NCBI GenBank assembly: GCA_030867875.1
Contig: JAOWCC010000577.1
Coordinates: 145,754,344 to 145,818,343, forward strand
Reading direction: 5' to 3'
Source: Actinernus sp. WN-2022
Taxonomy: Eukaryota; Cnidaria; Anthozoa; Actiniaria; Actinernidae
Length of the DNA: 64,000 nucleotides
Of this stretch, positions 33,040-45,900 are shown in pieces; positions within the stretch are counted from its first letter, which is position 1; every line of letters starts with the position of its first letter. The notes under the pieces were generated by a model. That model did not search any database, was not told where the DNA came from, and saw only the letters and a list, made by a program, of their open reading frames with translations. A program made the position numbers and the translations under genes.

Positions 33040-33831
33040 CTTACTGTGTACAACACACCAATAAAAATATGTATATATGTCTGTCTGTTTGCCTGTCTTT
33101 CGGTAATTCTTTATATTCTTTATATTCTTGTTTCTATTGTATTTAACTGATTTACATGATAAGGAAATAATAAAATAACATAAATAAATTAAATAAAAAA
33201 TGTTTCTCAGTCGTATAAAAATCGGTATTTTAATAATGTTAGTTATGCTTCTTTCGTTGTTTCACGTCGTTTCACGGTGTACATTTATTATTTTGTATAT
33301 TTATACAACATATACATGCAATAATTATATAAAATATGACCTGGCCTGTGGATCAGGTGGATCAGTCAACCAAGAACATTTGCTGGATTCCGGATACGGT
33401 ACCTTATAAGGGGCGATCCAAATTGTGAAACTAAAAGAAATGTTTGCGCAGCAAGGGTCCGACAGTATCAGAAATGACTATATTCGGCATAAAAGATTGC
33501 GCGTGAATGAAATTTAGAAAGATTCAGTCAGAATTTCCTCGACTGAACTGAGCCGCATCAGTTCCTTTCAATGTCTGCCGATATAGATTGTGTTACAGCC
33601 AAAGTTCCGGATGCTCTGGTTTATCTTTCCGAATTCTATCATGTGATAAGAGACACCTCCTTCAGCTAGGGCAGTGAATTAGAACAGGCTGCCAGCTGTG
33701 ATGACGTCACCCCTCTAGACATACAATTTCCGACCCACAACTCGACTGGAGTCAGACACGCACGCCTTCAGGCAGCGAATGATTGAACATTTATATCACG
33801 CTCCGTTTGATTGAATATCCAAGCTACGAAT

Positions 33832-33900
33832 ATGACCGACGTGGTAAGCGCAATACAATCTGGGGATATCAACCTACTGAATGACAGTCTCAATAAACCG
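33832..33900 (+). CDS. Gene 2 exon 1
   Basis: 23 codons from MTDVVSAIQSGD to NKP, donor GTAAGG. Confidence 0.8.
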
Positions 33901-36900
33901 GTAAGGCATTACATCCAGTAACCTTGTTTTATAGAACGAATTTTGGATTTCATGCCATGATACGTACACGGCAGGATCCCAGTCACTTGTTTCATGATGA
34001 TATTGTGTTAGCGGACTTCTACGAATTAGGCAAATGTACTGACTTTCACTAAGTTTGACAAAAACTTGGTCGGGGCTTTCAGCCGGTTTACGTATTCAAC
34101 TTGAAACTAAATTATTTTCATGATCGTTCCAATTGGTCATTTCTACAGTATATGTATATATACAGTGTCTGGATTGTGCTTCATGATTACGCTTGGGTCT
34201 ACTTATTGCCATCACCTCTGCTGCCAAGATAATCTTGCTTAGAGATAATTTAACCCTGATTACTCTCTGTTGATTCTACCGATTATTACTAATGTGGGGT
34301 GATTAATTATTATGTAACTTGTTTATTATGTATAAACTTTTGAAAGTTTCTAAAATATTTGTAATTCGAAACAATATAATTAATATACTATTCGATGTGA
34401 GTCAAAACTCAATTATGAAGATTTTTTTAATTAATGGTAGTACTGATTTGTTTTTGAATTTTCTTCATGCATTAAATCACATTCTAGTAGTCAAAAGTTA
34501 TTAAGAACATTCTCGAAGTCTTATTTTAGCCCAAACTCCCGCCCAACTTGTTGATTAAGTCAATACGTTTGTCTCTGGCCTCAGGGTCGATGCGTCAATG
34601 ATCCAATACAGAAAGGACGAACTGCACTGCACGTTGCAATACAACGAAACATGAAGGAAATGGCCGAGAAGTTGATACAAAGAGGAGCCGATGTGAATGT
34701 AAGTGCCGCCTAAATCAGCTTGCCAAATCCACAACCAAAATAGGGTTGTTTTGGTACGGCTGAATTCAACAAACTTTAGAAACCTATACAACGCAGCGAA
34801 CGTATTGTTCAGTTACAATGAAAAAGACAACACAATAGCAATACTTAGACCGTGTTATCGTGGAAACTGAGATTGATTTATAAATAAACTTCCGAGATAT
34901 ATCTGCAAATTCTTTGATTTTCTCTTCTTTCATGTTTTAACCTCCGACCCTTGAGATTGTTTTATTCAACAAGGAAAGAATTTACCCAGCCGATTTTCTG
35001 GCAAAGCCCATCGAGTAGTTTCCGAATGCTTCTCATGCTTGTTGATATTAAATAGATAAAGATACACCGCAAATTAAGATTTGGGAAAATAATATTCCTG
35101 ATCCTGTTCATTGAAAATATTAGGTTTAACAATCCCGTTCCTGATACAACCTCATTCACGTGCCTCATTTTTGTGTCCATATCATCGTGTTGACTGATAA
35201 AGAGCTAAGAAGCCGGTGCTTTGTTTATCCCTGGCCTAATTTATTCCACAACGCTGTTTACAACCCGCCGGATACAAAAATCTTTACGACTGCTCGGGGG
35301 TCTGTTCAAGTTCCTGTATGATGTTTTCTAAGTAACCAAAAAGCTATTTTCGATCGAGAGGAAAGCCATGACAGGGCCTTCAATACTTATCTAATCGGGA
35401 AGAGTTTAAAGCAGAGCCAACCTCCGCAGTCGGACCAGTGCTAGTGATCGATCAAAACCATTACTATACCTACCGCAATGCATGACGTCTTGTGCACAAA
35501 ATTAAAGCTGTAGCCACATTACCAAATTCGTCACTTGTTCAGGAAATGTCTTTCTAAGTTTTATATAACTGATTATTTTTAGCAGTCTTGTGGGGAACTA
35601 GTGCATTTACTGAACATATATACCACACAACAAACAAGACACCTACTCACAAAACATTCAGTAGTACTATTTAAAAGGGTGTTGCGGAATAAGAATATTC
35701 TGGTTATTCTGCCTCCAGGAGCAGAATACACAGAATGCATTCCAACTATTCCAGAATAAGAATTGCTCTGAAACGAACGCTTTATACACGTATTATTCCA
35801 GCTAATCTTTTCCAGAATAGTTCCAAACGAACGCGTGACGAAATACAAAATCAGCAGTTTGCTTTCCAGGTATACTGGAGAAAATTTGAGACAATTTTGA
35901 TTAAGGATGTTAAAGATTCCAGTGGATAAACAACTGGAAATCATTTCATTGCGCTGTAACCGAAATCAAGTCAGTCTAGAAACATGTTTTGTAATCTACC
36001 ACCTCTATCGAAAACGTTTGAAAAGCATATCAGGACATTCACATTGTACTTTTCTTCTATCTGTTAGTATAGGTATAATCAAATGGGGACGAGTAAAATT
36101 AGGGATAAATTTCACGCGTTTGTCAAAATCGAAGTATTTTCAAACGATTCAACTCGTACATTATATTTTAACTCTATGCTTAACAAATCGAGAGGCCGGG
36201 GACTCTCTACCCTGGATGTCAGAGGTTCTACTGCACTCTCTTCGCGCCTAAAATTTGGCTTAGAGAGGGCAGTAGAACCTCTGCCATCCGAGTTAGGGAC
36301 TCTCGTGATACTAGTGAGAACTGAAAAGCGTGCGCAAAGGAATAATCCATTAATCCTAGTTAAGAGGTGTTTAGCAAAACCGCTTTAGTTTTGACTCGAT
36401 AATGACATTCGATAAGCTTGTAAGTACCCATGCATGCAAGGTTCCAAAACAGCTCTAAATAACTCTGAATCCAACGAACTTGTAATTCAACTCCAATTCC
36501 AATTAAAAAAAAACTCTAACTCTAACTCCAAACTCGGAGATATGCTGGGATTCCCAAATATTTTGGTTATCAAAAGTAAACATTAACTCCTCTGTTATTC
36601 TGCTTCTTCGTGACCTGAGACTGAAACATTATCGGCGGTCAATTCCTGCTTCGGTCTCAGGTCACGAAGAAGCAGATACTTTACTTTTTAACTCGTGGAT
36701 GCGCGCAAGCGCAGAACGAGTGATACTTCTTTGGATAGGAAAACATGGCGTGGGATCTGGGTACGAGATTAGGGGGTTCGTAGCCTGGTAGGAGTCGGCT
36801 GGTTTCCCAGGCCAGGGGGTTCGAGGTAATTTATTCATCGTTTTATGGTGTGGACATCGGGCGAGATAATTTATTCATCGTTTTTTGGTGTGGATCGACG

Positions 36901-39900
36901 ACTCGCCGTTAGCTTTCAGAATAACGTTTGATTTTCCGAAGATATATATATATTAGAAAACATATAAGCAAATACCGTGAACAAACATCCTGTAAAAATA
37001 CGTTGGATCCGAAGTGAGGACCTATGCAGCCAAAAATATGAAAAACTAACGAATGAAAAGTCCGAAGACTACAGCAAAGCTGATATACAACGTAAAATTC
37101 CAACACAAAGCACTACGGTTAGCTAGGCCTGACATGAAAAGCGCTCGGACTAGATTGCAGCCATAGACAGCTGTTTCGTTCTTATTAGAACTCGTCAGTA
37201 TGGCATAGCAAACAGAACACAGGTTTCGGTGCCACTGCACTACCGACCCGGGACTGAGCTAAGGAGCATCTAGTTTCGAGCCCACAGAAATGTTTTGTTA
37301 TCGGGTCACACGTCATTACGTGTGGCGAAAAGCCAAAAACCAAACAAATTGACGGATGTTTATGGTACGTACGCGTCCAAGAATTGAAAGATTTGGGTCA
37401 TGCTGATGTCAGTATTGGCGGTTCCCTTCTAATGCCTGGACAGACATGAGAAGATGTATTGACGGCGCCCTTCTAATGCCAAACACTTCAAACCTGGACA
37501 GACATGGTAGTGGGTCCCCACGATTCACTTAGTGGTGATGACGCAACGATGACGTCATCTGTCACGTGATTTTTAGTATATGCCAAAATAGCTCACTGAC
37601 CATCCACGAGTTGTTTTACGTTCTGGAAAAGACTGTTGCCATAACCTGTGACCTTTGATCTCATTTTCAAGAAAATATGATATTAGGCTTCGGCGCACAA
37701 AGCCGGTGGAACTAATATAGTTTACCATGTAGTTTATCAGTCCAACTAGACATCGTGGAAAAGTATTTACATTTAGCATTTACAATAATTAGCCTTCCCC
37801 TTAAAATTTCCAACCGTTCTAGATGGATCAAGAATTTATACACTAACCCTGATTCAATAACACTAAAACCCGCCATGTTTAAAGAGTCTATCCTTCCGGG
37901 TGCTTTTTCAAATTTTCTTAAATCAAAGTTTAAAGGTTACACGTTTCCATTGAACTGTTGCGAGAAAGTGTTGGCCTTGTGACTGTCAAAGTGTCATGAA
38001 AATAGCTTACAAGCACGAAAAGATAGACCACCCCCTCTTGGCGGCCATATCACGCCGGGCACAAATGATCGAAAAAACGGCGAGGTTCCTACATTTTTAA
38101 ATGTATTTTGTTAAGTGTGTAAAGAAGTGTAAACAAAACATAGCCTGATAAGTTAAGGTAATATAACCATCATTATGACGTCACTATGACGTCATATTCT
38201 AATAGTTTTCTTATAATTTTTAATTACCTCTAAAAACGTTGTATTATATGTTTTTAAAATCTCTTCTTCATGAGAATGAAAGCATCAAAAACCTGTTCGC
38301 GATTGGTTGTGGTAAACTATAGTTATTAAAGTTTGAATTTTGCTAATTTTCCCGCCAAAAATAAATAACACAAAACCACTTATGAAAATATCGCTTGTTT
38401 TAATACTGGTGCGTCATATTTTGCACAGTAATAAAGCTCTTTAGTAGTAACGTGTTCGTTTTAGAATTTCTAGTATAACAGCTTAGAATTGCCAACATTT
38501 CGTCAAATTTAGAGTAGAAGTAAGGAAATGGTGTTACTTTTACATTTTCTGTCACACTCAACCCCGCCATTTTTACGGTTATTCGTGGCCGGCGTGATTT
38601 TGGAAAAGAAAAAGACCCAGGCCTAGCTTAATTTACCTGAGTAACGCATTACCAGGGTAACGATAAAGTCAGCCTTGTAGCTGAGTATATATACTGAAGA
38701 GTGATTTTGCTTCAGCTGCCGGACTCACAAGACTGTACCCCCCTAATGATCGCAATCAACAAGGACAACCCAAACATGGTCCGGTGGTTGATTGGCATGG
38801 TAAGCATTACTGACTTTTATGTATTATTGCCTACAACAGAAGCAGGTTGGAGAGGGGAGGTGAAAGGAGACTATTTCAACTGTTCATCAGGTGCCAATTG
38901 ACCAATTCATAGTTCTTGACCGCCATTTTGAAAGGTAACCAAGCCTTTGGTGACATCGAGGCTGGAGTTGAGACAGATCAGTTAGAGGTTTGTATATTCA
39001 TAGGAAGATATGTAGGGTGAACTCCAGCCTCCATGCAAGGCTAAGGCTTGGTTTGCTTACAAGAACTACGACTTGCCCAATTTAGAAACGAGTAGAGCGA
39101 TAAGGCGCTTGGGATCGTTACTGGGGATACCTAATTGCAGAATACAAAGAAACATGACAAATATCGCAATTAACTGTCCCCAGTAACGATCCCAAGCCCC
39201 TTTGCGAAACCGAACTCGCCCCATTCCCCTACTCGTTTCTAAATTGGGAAACTGGACTATTGTCTACACTATTACCCATTTTTTATTCTGGCGAGAAAAG
39301 CGTTTTTTGTTGTCTTGGTAACCGGCGAGTGAAGCGAGCGTTGCGGGTATGGGATAAAAAATGGATTTAAAAAATCGCTTCGCTCGCCAGAAAACAAATG
39401 TTGTCGACTGGTGGCAAGTCTGGAAATCTGAAAGTGCGCTTATCTTCATTTCACAGGGGAAAAATAATCTGGTAGTCATTTTTTTGGATAGGAGACTGAT
39501 GAAAACCGGAAAAACCACGTGTAGTCGAGCTTTTACCAAGTCAGTTTTTATAACCACAGTTCATTTGCGAAGAAAATACGAAGAAAATATATTCGAAGAT
39601 ATATTTGAATCTTTAGCGATTGTTTCTATAGCCAGACGGTTTTAATTACTGGGTTGTTTCTAAACATTGATCTTTTTTTTTCTTTTTGTGATATTTTATA
39701 CTAATTTTTAGGTTACTTTAGATTGGTTTTAACTACAGCAGTTGGCTACGTTCGCGCCCAACTGGTGTGTTTTATTTTAGCTGGGCATCCAGAAGTTAGA
39801 TACTGCCGTCATAGTAATAATAATAATAATAGCATTTATTTAAACACGGTATTGGAGATATACTGCAGCGTTCAAAGCTGATGGAAAGCTGATGTGGCTG

Positions 39901-42900
39901 ATGCTACCTTCGACCTTCGACTTACCTGTAGTATACCCTCGACCTTCGACTTACCTGTAGTATACCCTCGACTTACCTGTAGTATACCCTCGACCATCGA
40001 CTTACCTGTAATATACCCTCGACCTTCGATCTACCTATAGTAATTTTATACCCTCGACCTTCGACTTACCTGTAGTGATCTTCGACTTACCTGTAGTATA
40101 CCCTCGACCTTCGACTTACCTGTAGTATACCCTTGACCTTCGACTTACCTGTAGTATACCCTTGACCTTCGACTTACCTGTAGTATACCCTCGACCTTCG
40201 ACTTACCTGTAGTATACCCTCGACCTTCGACTTACCTGTAGTATACCCTCGACCTTCGACTTACCTGTAGTATACCCTCGACCTTCGACTTACTTGTAAT
40301 ACCCTCAACCAAAAAACAAACTCATCAGACCGGTGTACCGTACACTTAAAACCTCATCATAAAAATGAGATAGAAAATACTTTCTATTTCTGTTACTTTA
40401 TTTAGGGTGCTGAAACAGATGGCAAGTCCCCGGATGACGAGCCCTACGACGAATGTACGGAGAACATGGCAATTCTGGACATGTTAAAGGTATCTGATAA
40501 ATGTACGTACGTATCCGTATAAAAAAGGCCTAAACAGAGCTATAGAAATCTAGAAATAAAGCGGGATAAAATGCTTCCATTTATTCCTGCCAGCTCAGTG
40601 TTTTCCTTGATAGCTAGTGCACTAAGAAAAGGAGTTTATCCGCAATCCCATCATGGCATAATCCAATCTTAGCGGCTTCGTCACACGAAATAATTTAATT
40701 ATCTGACCAAATGGGAAACGACACATTTCAGATGCAGTATAGAAACTCATGCTTTGAAGTCAGAATGAAGTTAAATAGAGAAAAGGTAATACCATGAACT
40801 GATCCTTAATGATAATCCGCAAACGCAGCTAGAAAAATACGCTAGAAAAACCTCGCTCATGAGCGAAACTAATAATAATGTTGGAATCCTGGAACCAGCA
40901 ACTGGAATCCAACCTTTAATGCAGAATAGAAATCCATGCCGCCCACCACTAATGGTTGCCTTACATCTGTAACAACTTATTCTCCAATATAAAAACAATA
41001 ACCCATTTGTGGCGTCGAAATATGCCTGATATTTCGTCCGCGGACATTATCTTTTCCGAGAAGAGAGCGAAATTCGAGAGAATTTGTGAGCTTCGAGGAT
41101 CAGAATGTCCCAAAGAACAAATATCAGAGCATATTTCGACACCACAATGAGCTTCGAGGATCAGATATTGTCCCAAAGAATAAATATCAGAGCATATTTC
41201 GACACCATAATGTAGGTTATTGTTGTTTTTATGTATTAGCTGATATTTGTCATCTGGTGGAGTGAAAATATCGGGTCACGTGACGTATTCCACCAATCAC
41301 GCGCGAGAAAAGATATTTGATGGGTTATAGCCTGGGTTACAGCGGAGCTACTACGTTGTCTCGAAATAAAGAAAACATAAAGAGGTCGACTAGTTTAGGC
41401 TTTTTGTACAGAGAGTAGGCCCGTATCCAGAGGTGCGTATTCACCCCTCCCCACCCCCCCCAAATGGCCCGTCATGTTGCGCCCAGTGGAACCGACCGTG
41501 TTAGTTACTCTCGGAATGCAGGAAATTTACAATTTTCCAGGGGGGCATGCTCGCGGATAACCTGCAATCATGCCCTCCTTTCCTATGAATCCACAGCGCG
41601 CGAGAAGAAGGGAGAGAAGAGAAAGGAGGGTCTGATACAAATACATGCTGAAGTGTAGACAGACCAAATTCTGGTATTCTTTCTGATTGGTCGAAAAACA
41701 ATTGCGGTATTCTGATTGGTTCGTACATTTAAAAGTGTGACTTCTCATTGGCACGCGCAGTTAAATTACTTTGATTGGCTTGGCTGGCTCGCGCAAAAGT
41801 CGTGACATGATTTGTGACAGGGGCGGAAAACGACTCGACTTGTATCAGGCTTCCGCCTTCAGAGAGCCTGATTGCAGGTTAGCCCCCGGACCTCCATATC
41901 AGCTCGCGCATACAGCGCATGTCACGCGCGCGCCTACGGCGTTCGCACCTCTCATGGATACGGGTCTGGTAGACGTTTCAAAATTGGGGTTGATCCCTTT
42001 TACATTGTTAGATATTGGTAATTATCATTTGTTTCGTTATCTGACTCTGTTTTCTAACTGATCTTTTACAGACAAATAGAGTGAAGAGAAGCTAAGACTA
42101 TAAAAGACATGCTTAGAAAGTCGAGTTATTATATACAGCTATTTCAGAAATGATTGTCACAAACAAATGACAAAGGACATTCCCAGATCGATATGGATGG
42201 TGGTTGAAGCTAAAAATATCGTGAACTCGTTTGCTTTTGGGTTCAAAAGCTTTAAAGGGAACCTCGGCTGAAAAACAATGTTTGCTCTCAAGTGTTTGTT
42301 ATGGATGCCTAAGTCTGTTTCTGTGTTTGTCTCCAGTAAATTGTACTCTAGATGTCATTTATACAACAATTTTGCTGTCGATAAAACTCATTTGAATTTC
42401 CTGCGCGCCGCCATCTTGAATTTTATGACGTCACAGTGTTGGTCAGAAAACAATAGCTCTTTTGTTATGCGACAATAGGGCAACACTGTGACGTCATGAT
42501 ATCCAAGATGGCGGCACGCAGGAAATTCAAATGAGTTTTATCGAGAGGAAAATCGGTGCATAAATGACATCTAGTGTACAATTTACTGGAGACAAACACA
42601 GAAACAGACTTAGGCATCTATAACAAACACTTGAGAGCAAACATTGTTTTTCAGCCGAGGTTCCCTTTAAGACGAATATTAATGGTTTCCCTCGAATCGA
42701 TTTTCGAATTACACTGCAATGCGAGTTGAGCATTGAGTGCAGCGCATATATGAATGTAGTAAGGAGTGTGTGTCAGTGGAATGAGTATCGGTACATTAGT
42801 ATATCTTGCTAGAGGCCTAATCAGCCTGATTTATCCGACGATAAACAAAATCATTAACATTTAACTGTACCGCAAGTATCCTTTTTTGTTTGCCTGAGAC

Positions 42901-45900
42901 AATCTGTTTTGAAATAAGCTATGTAGATTGATATGTAGGTTTGTTAGGCAACCATGTGAACATTACTATGATGCCGTCAATTGCCAGGGAAAATAATTAG
43001 CATTAGTATAACAAAGCCGACTATATATCGGTAAAGTTGAAATCTGATTGGCTACCCGACCGCCGATTATCGGTCACGAGCAGGAGCCTATTACTAGGAG
43101 CGTCCATATATACTTTTATTATTCGTGAGTCAGCGTATGACCGGATTGAGCTATTTTTAGAATGTGTTTCCCGGGTAACTGTCTTCTGACTCCGCTGCGG
43201 TCCACACACGCTTGTCGCCATTATCGAGATTGAGATTGATTTGTTGTTCTTTGAGGTGATTTACTAATACTCCATCAGGTCCTGACGATGGTTTAATTGG
43301 ATTCTCAAAGTGAGGGCATGAGAACTCCCGTGAGATCTGTTCTAAATATATATAGCTCAATCCGGCCATACACTGACTCGCAGACTTAGTATGGGACATG
43401 GACGCTCCTGGTAATGTGCTCCTGTCATGAGTCGATAATTTTGAAGAAAGAGCGCGCAAAGAAAATAATTACCTAGAGATTTGCTTATTTTGTGAAAATC
43501 CATTTTTTTTATAATAAAGCATTTAGATTAAATACTCTTGGTTTTCATTGACTTTGATAGCTGACTTTAGGCTTCGGCCCTCGTCAACTATCAACCTATA
43601 GGAAGCTCGCTGTGTAATTGTTAATTCATGTGTAAATGGAACAAAAGAAGACATTGCCACTACAGAACAAATTGAAGGGGCTATGTCATGGTGTTGCACA
43701 TATATGTTTCAGGTACGATTGGTTACTGTGCTAGGCCTTTTGCAGGAATCAGCCACGTGCCGATATATCATTTCAATAACCAATGAATTGAGCTCGTGTT
43801 CCCATGAGAAAGCCTTTACTAGTTCAAACGTTGTTTTAGAAGATCGACAATCGATTGGATGTGGAAAATAGCATTTTTTTGCATTTTGAAAATAACATTT
43901 ATTATGCACTACTGATCTCGTACAAGCGCCTTTAAATTAATGAAATCAGTTTTGTTTGCCGTCCAGTACAACCACGTGATTGCATTCCTGCAAAATGGCC
44001 GATTGGCTGCAAGCAGATGAGGTCTCCTCCGTCAGTGCTTGGTTGAAATGATGTGCAATATTGTCCTTCAAGTCTATGCCATATGAAAATCCCTGAAAAT
44101 AACTCCGTCCAGCCTGGACTACGAATATAAATATATTTTACCTTGACATAACCCCTTTAAAAATTGTCATTCCATTTGACAAATTATGGTATTTAGCGGC
44201 AAACTGCACACGTACATGTAGCATACAGTTGTTATTATCGGAGTGTAATTGAGGTAAACAATTAGATTTTTAGAATTGTGAAATCACATAAATTCAGACG
44301 TAAAACGGACAGCTCCTGTCAGTATAGACCAAATCGCAATTCCGCCATGTTGGATCGTGTGCGATGCACTCTGGGATGGATAATTTAGTCCACGGTTCGA
44401 TTGCTTCCCATTGTATTACTGAGATATCCATTCCAGAGTACATTACACACAATCCAACATGGCGGACTTGCGATATGGTCTATTAGCTAGCACCGTTAAA
44501 TTTGATTAAATATTTGTCAACCCGTGTACTGAATGTTGCATTGTTTAAACTTAATATGGAAAGTACATGTATAAAGCTATTTCCAAAAAGGTCGTCTCGT
44601 GAATATGTTCATTTCGCATTCAAAGACTGCGTCCAGCAACTGACAAAAAGTAGATATATAGTGAATCCTTCATACTGTTATTAAACAGAAAACGTTTATA
44701 AAAGAAATTCGATAGTACACACGCTCTGATTGGCTGAAAGCCGTGTTTCTATTTAACTCTATAGAAACATGCATAGAAAGTTGAACGCGCGCTTCAGCTA
44801 GTTGGTAGAATTTACGTTTTGGTTATCAAATTAAGCGGAGCGTTTTTCCGTGGTTTCACTCGTTTATTTTTTAAAGGAAATATAACATTTTTCTCCGTGT
44901 CACAGGAACATTTGTGGAAGCTTAGAAGCACTCGAAACTCGCCCTTCTGCAATAATTCATTCTCCCGATCTCCCACTCGTGTTCTCACTGCCATTTCTCG
45001 TTTTCCTAAACTCCCACTCGTGTTCTCATTGCCATTTCTCGTTTTCCTAAACTCCCACTCGTGTTCCTATAACGCTATGGAAACACGGAAAATGTTTTCT
45101 ATTTCTCAAATAATACCAGGAGCCTATAGATGGTTTGCACTCAATCCCCAGAGATTCTACTGACAAAGGGCATGGCGGCCATGTTGGTGTACAGAACAAA
45201 AGAAGCTAACGAAGAATCTTTTGTTAACTGTACACCAACATGGGCGGCTATGACGTCACGTGCAAACCATCAATTCTGGCCCGGAGCGTCCATCTTGAGT
45301 TGGCGTATTTACACCTTGGGCTATTCATAGAACCAGGTTCCATTTTTTATAGACAATATACCTTCTTTTGCTAGAGTGAGAACACTAGCTGAACCAGGAG
45401 CCCATAACCAGGAGCGCCATCCAGCATACTAAAGCCCGGTTTCCATATGATCGCAACGATCGCAGCGAACGCTGGATTCTTTTGTTCTGCGTATAAATTT
45501 ACGCTTCGATTCACACCGAACAAAAGAATCCTGCGATCGCTGCGATCGTTGCGATTATATAGAAACCGGGCTTAAGGCCTTGGGTAGCAATCGTTCCTAA
45601 GGGGATAAAATCACAAAATCGTAGCTAATGAGGCATCTTTGTTACGCCACTGGTGCAACACGGGAAAAATCTAAATATAGCTCAACTTGTAAAAACGCCG
45701 TGATACCTGTATAGGTGATATGGACGCTCCTGGTTATGGGCTCCTCAGTGCTGAACGCATGCATGAACGGTACAGGCTATTAACTCCGCCGTTTTTTCTA
45801 TCGAACCAAGATAAACATTTGTTCGTGGAAAAAAAATTGGAAACACATTTATTCCTGGGGATAAAAAAATATATATCCCAAGGTGAAAATACGCCAACTC

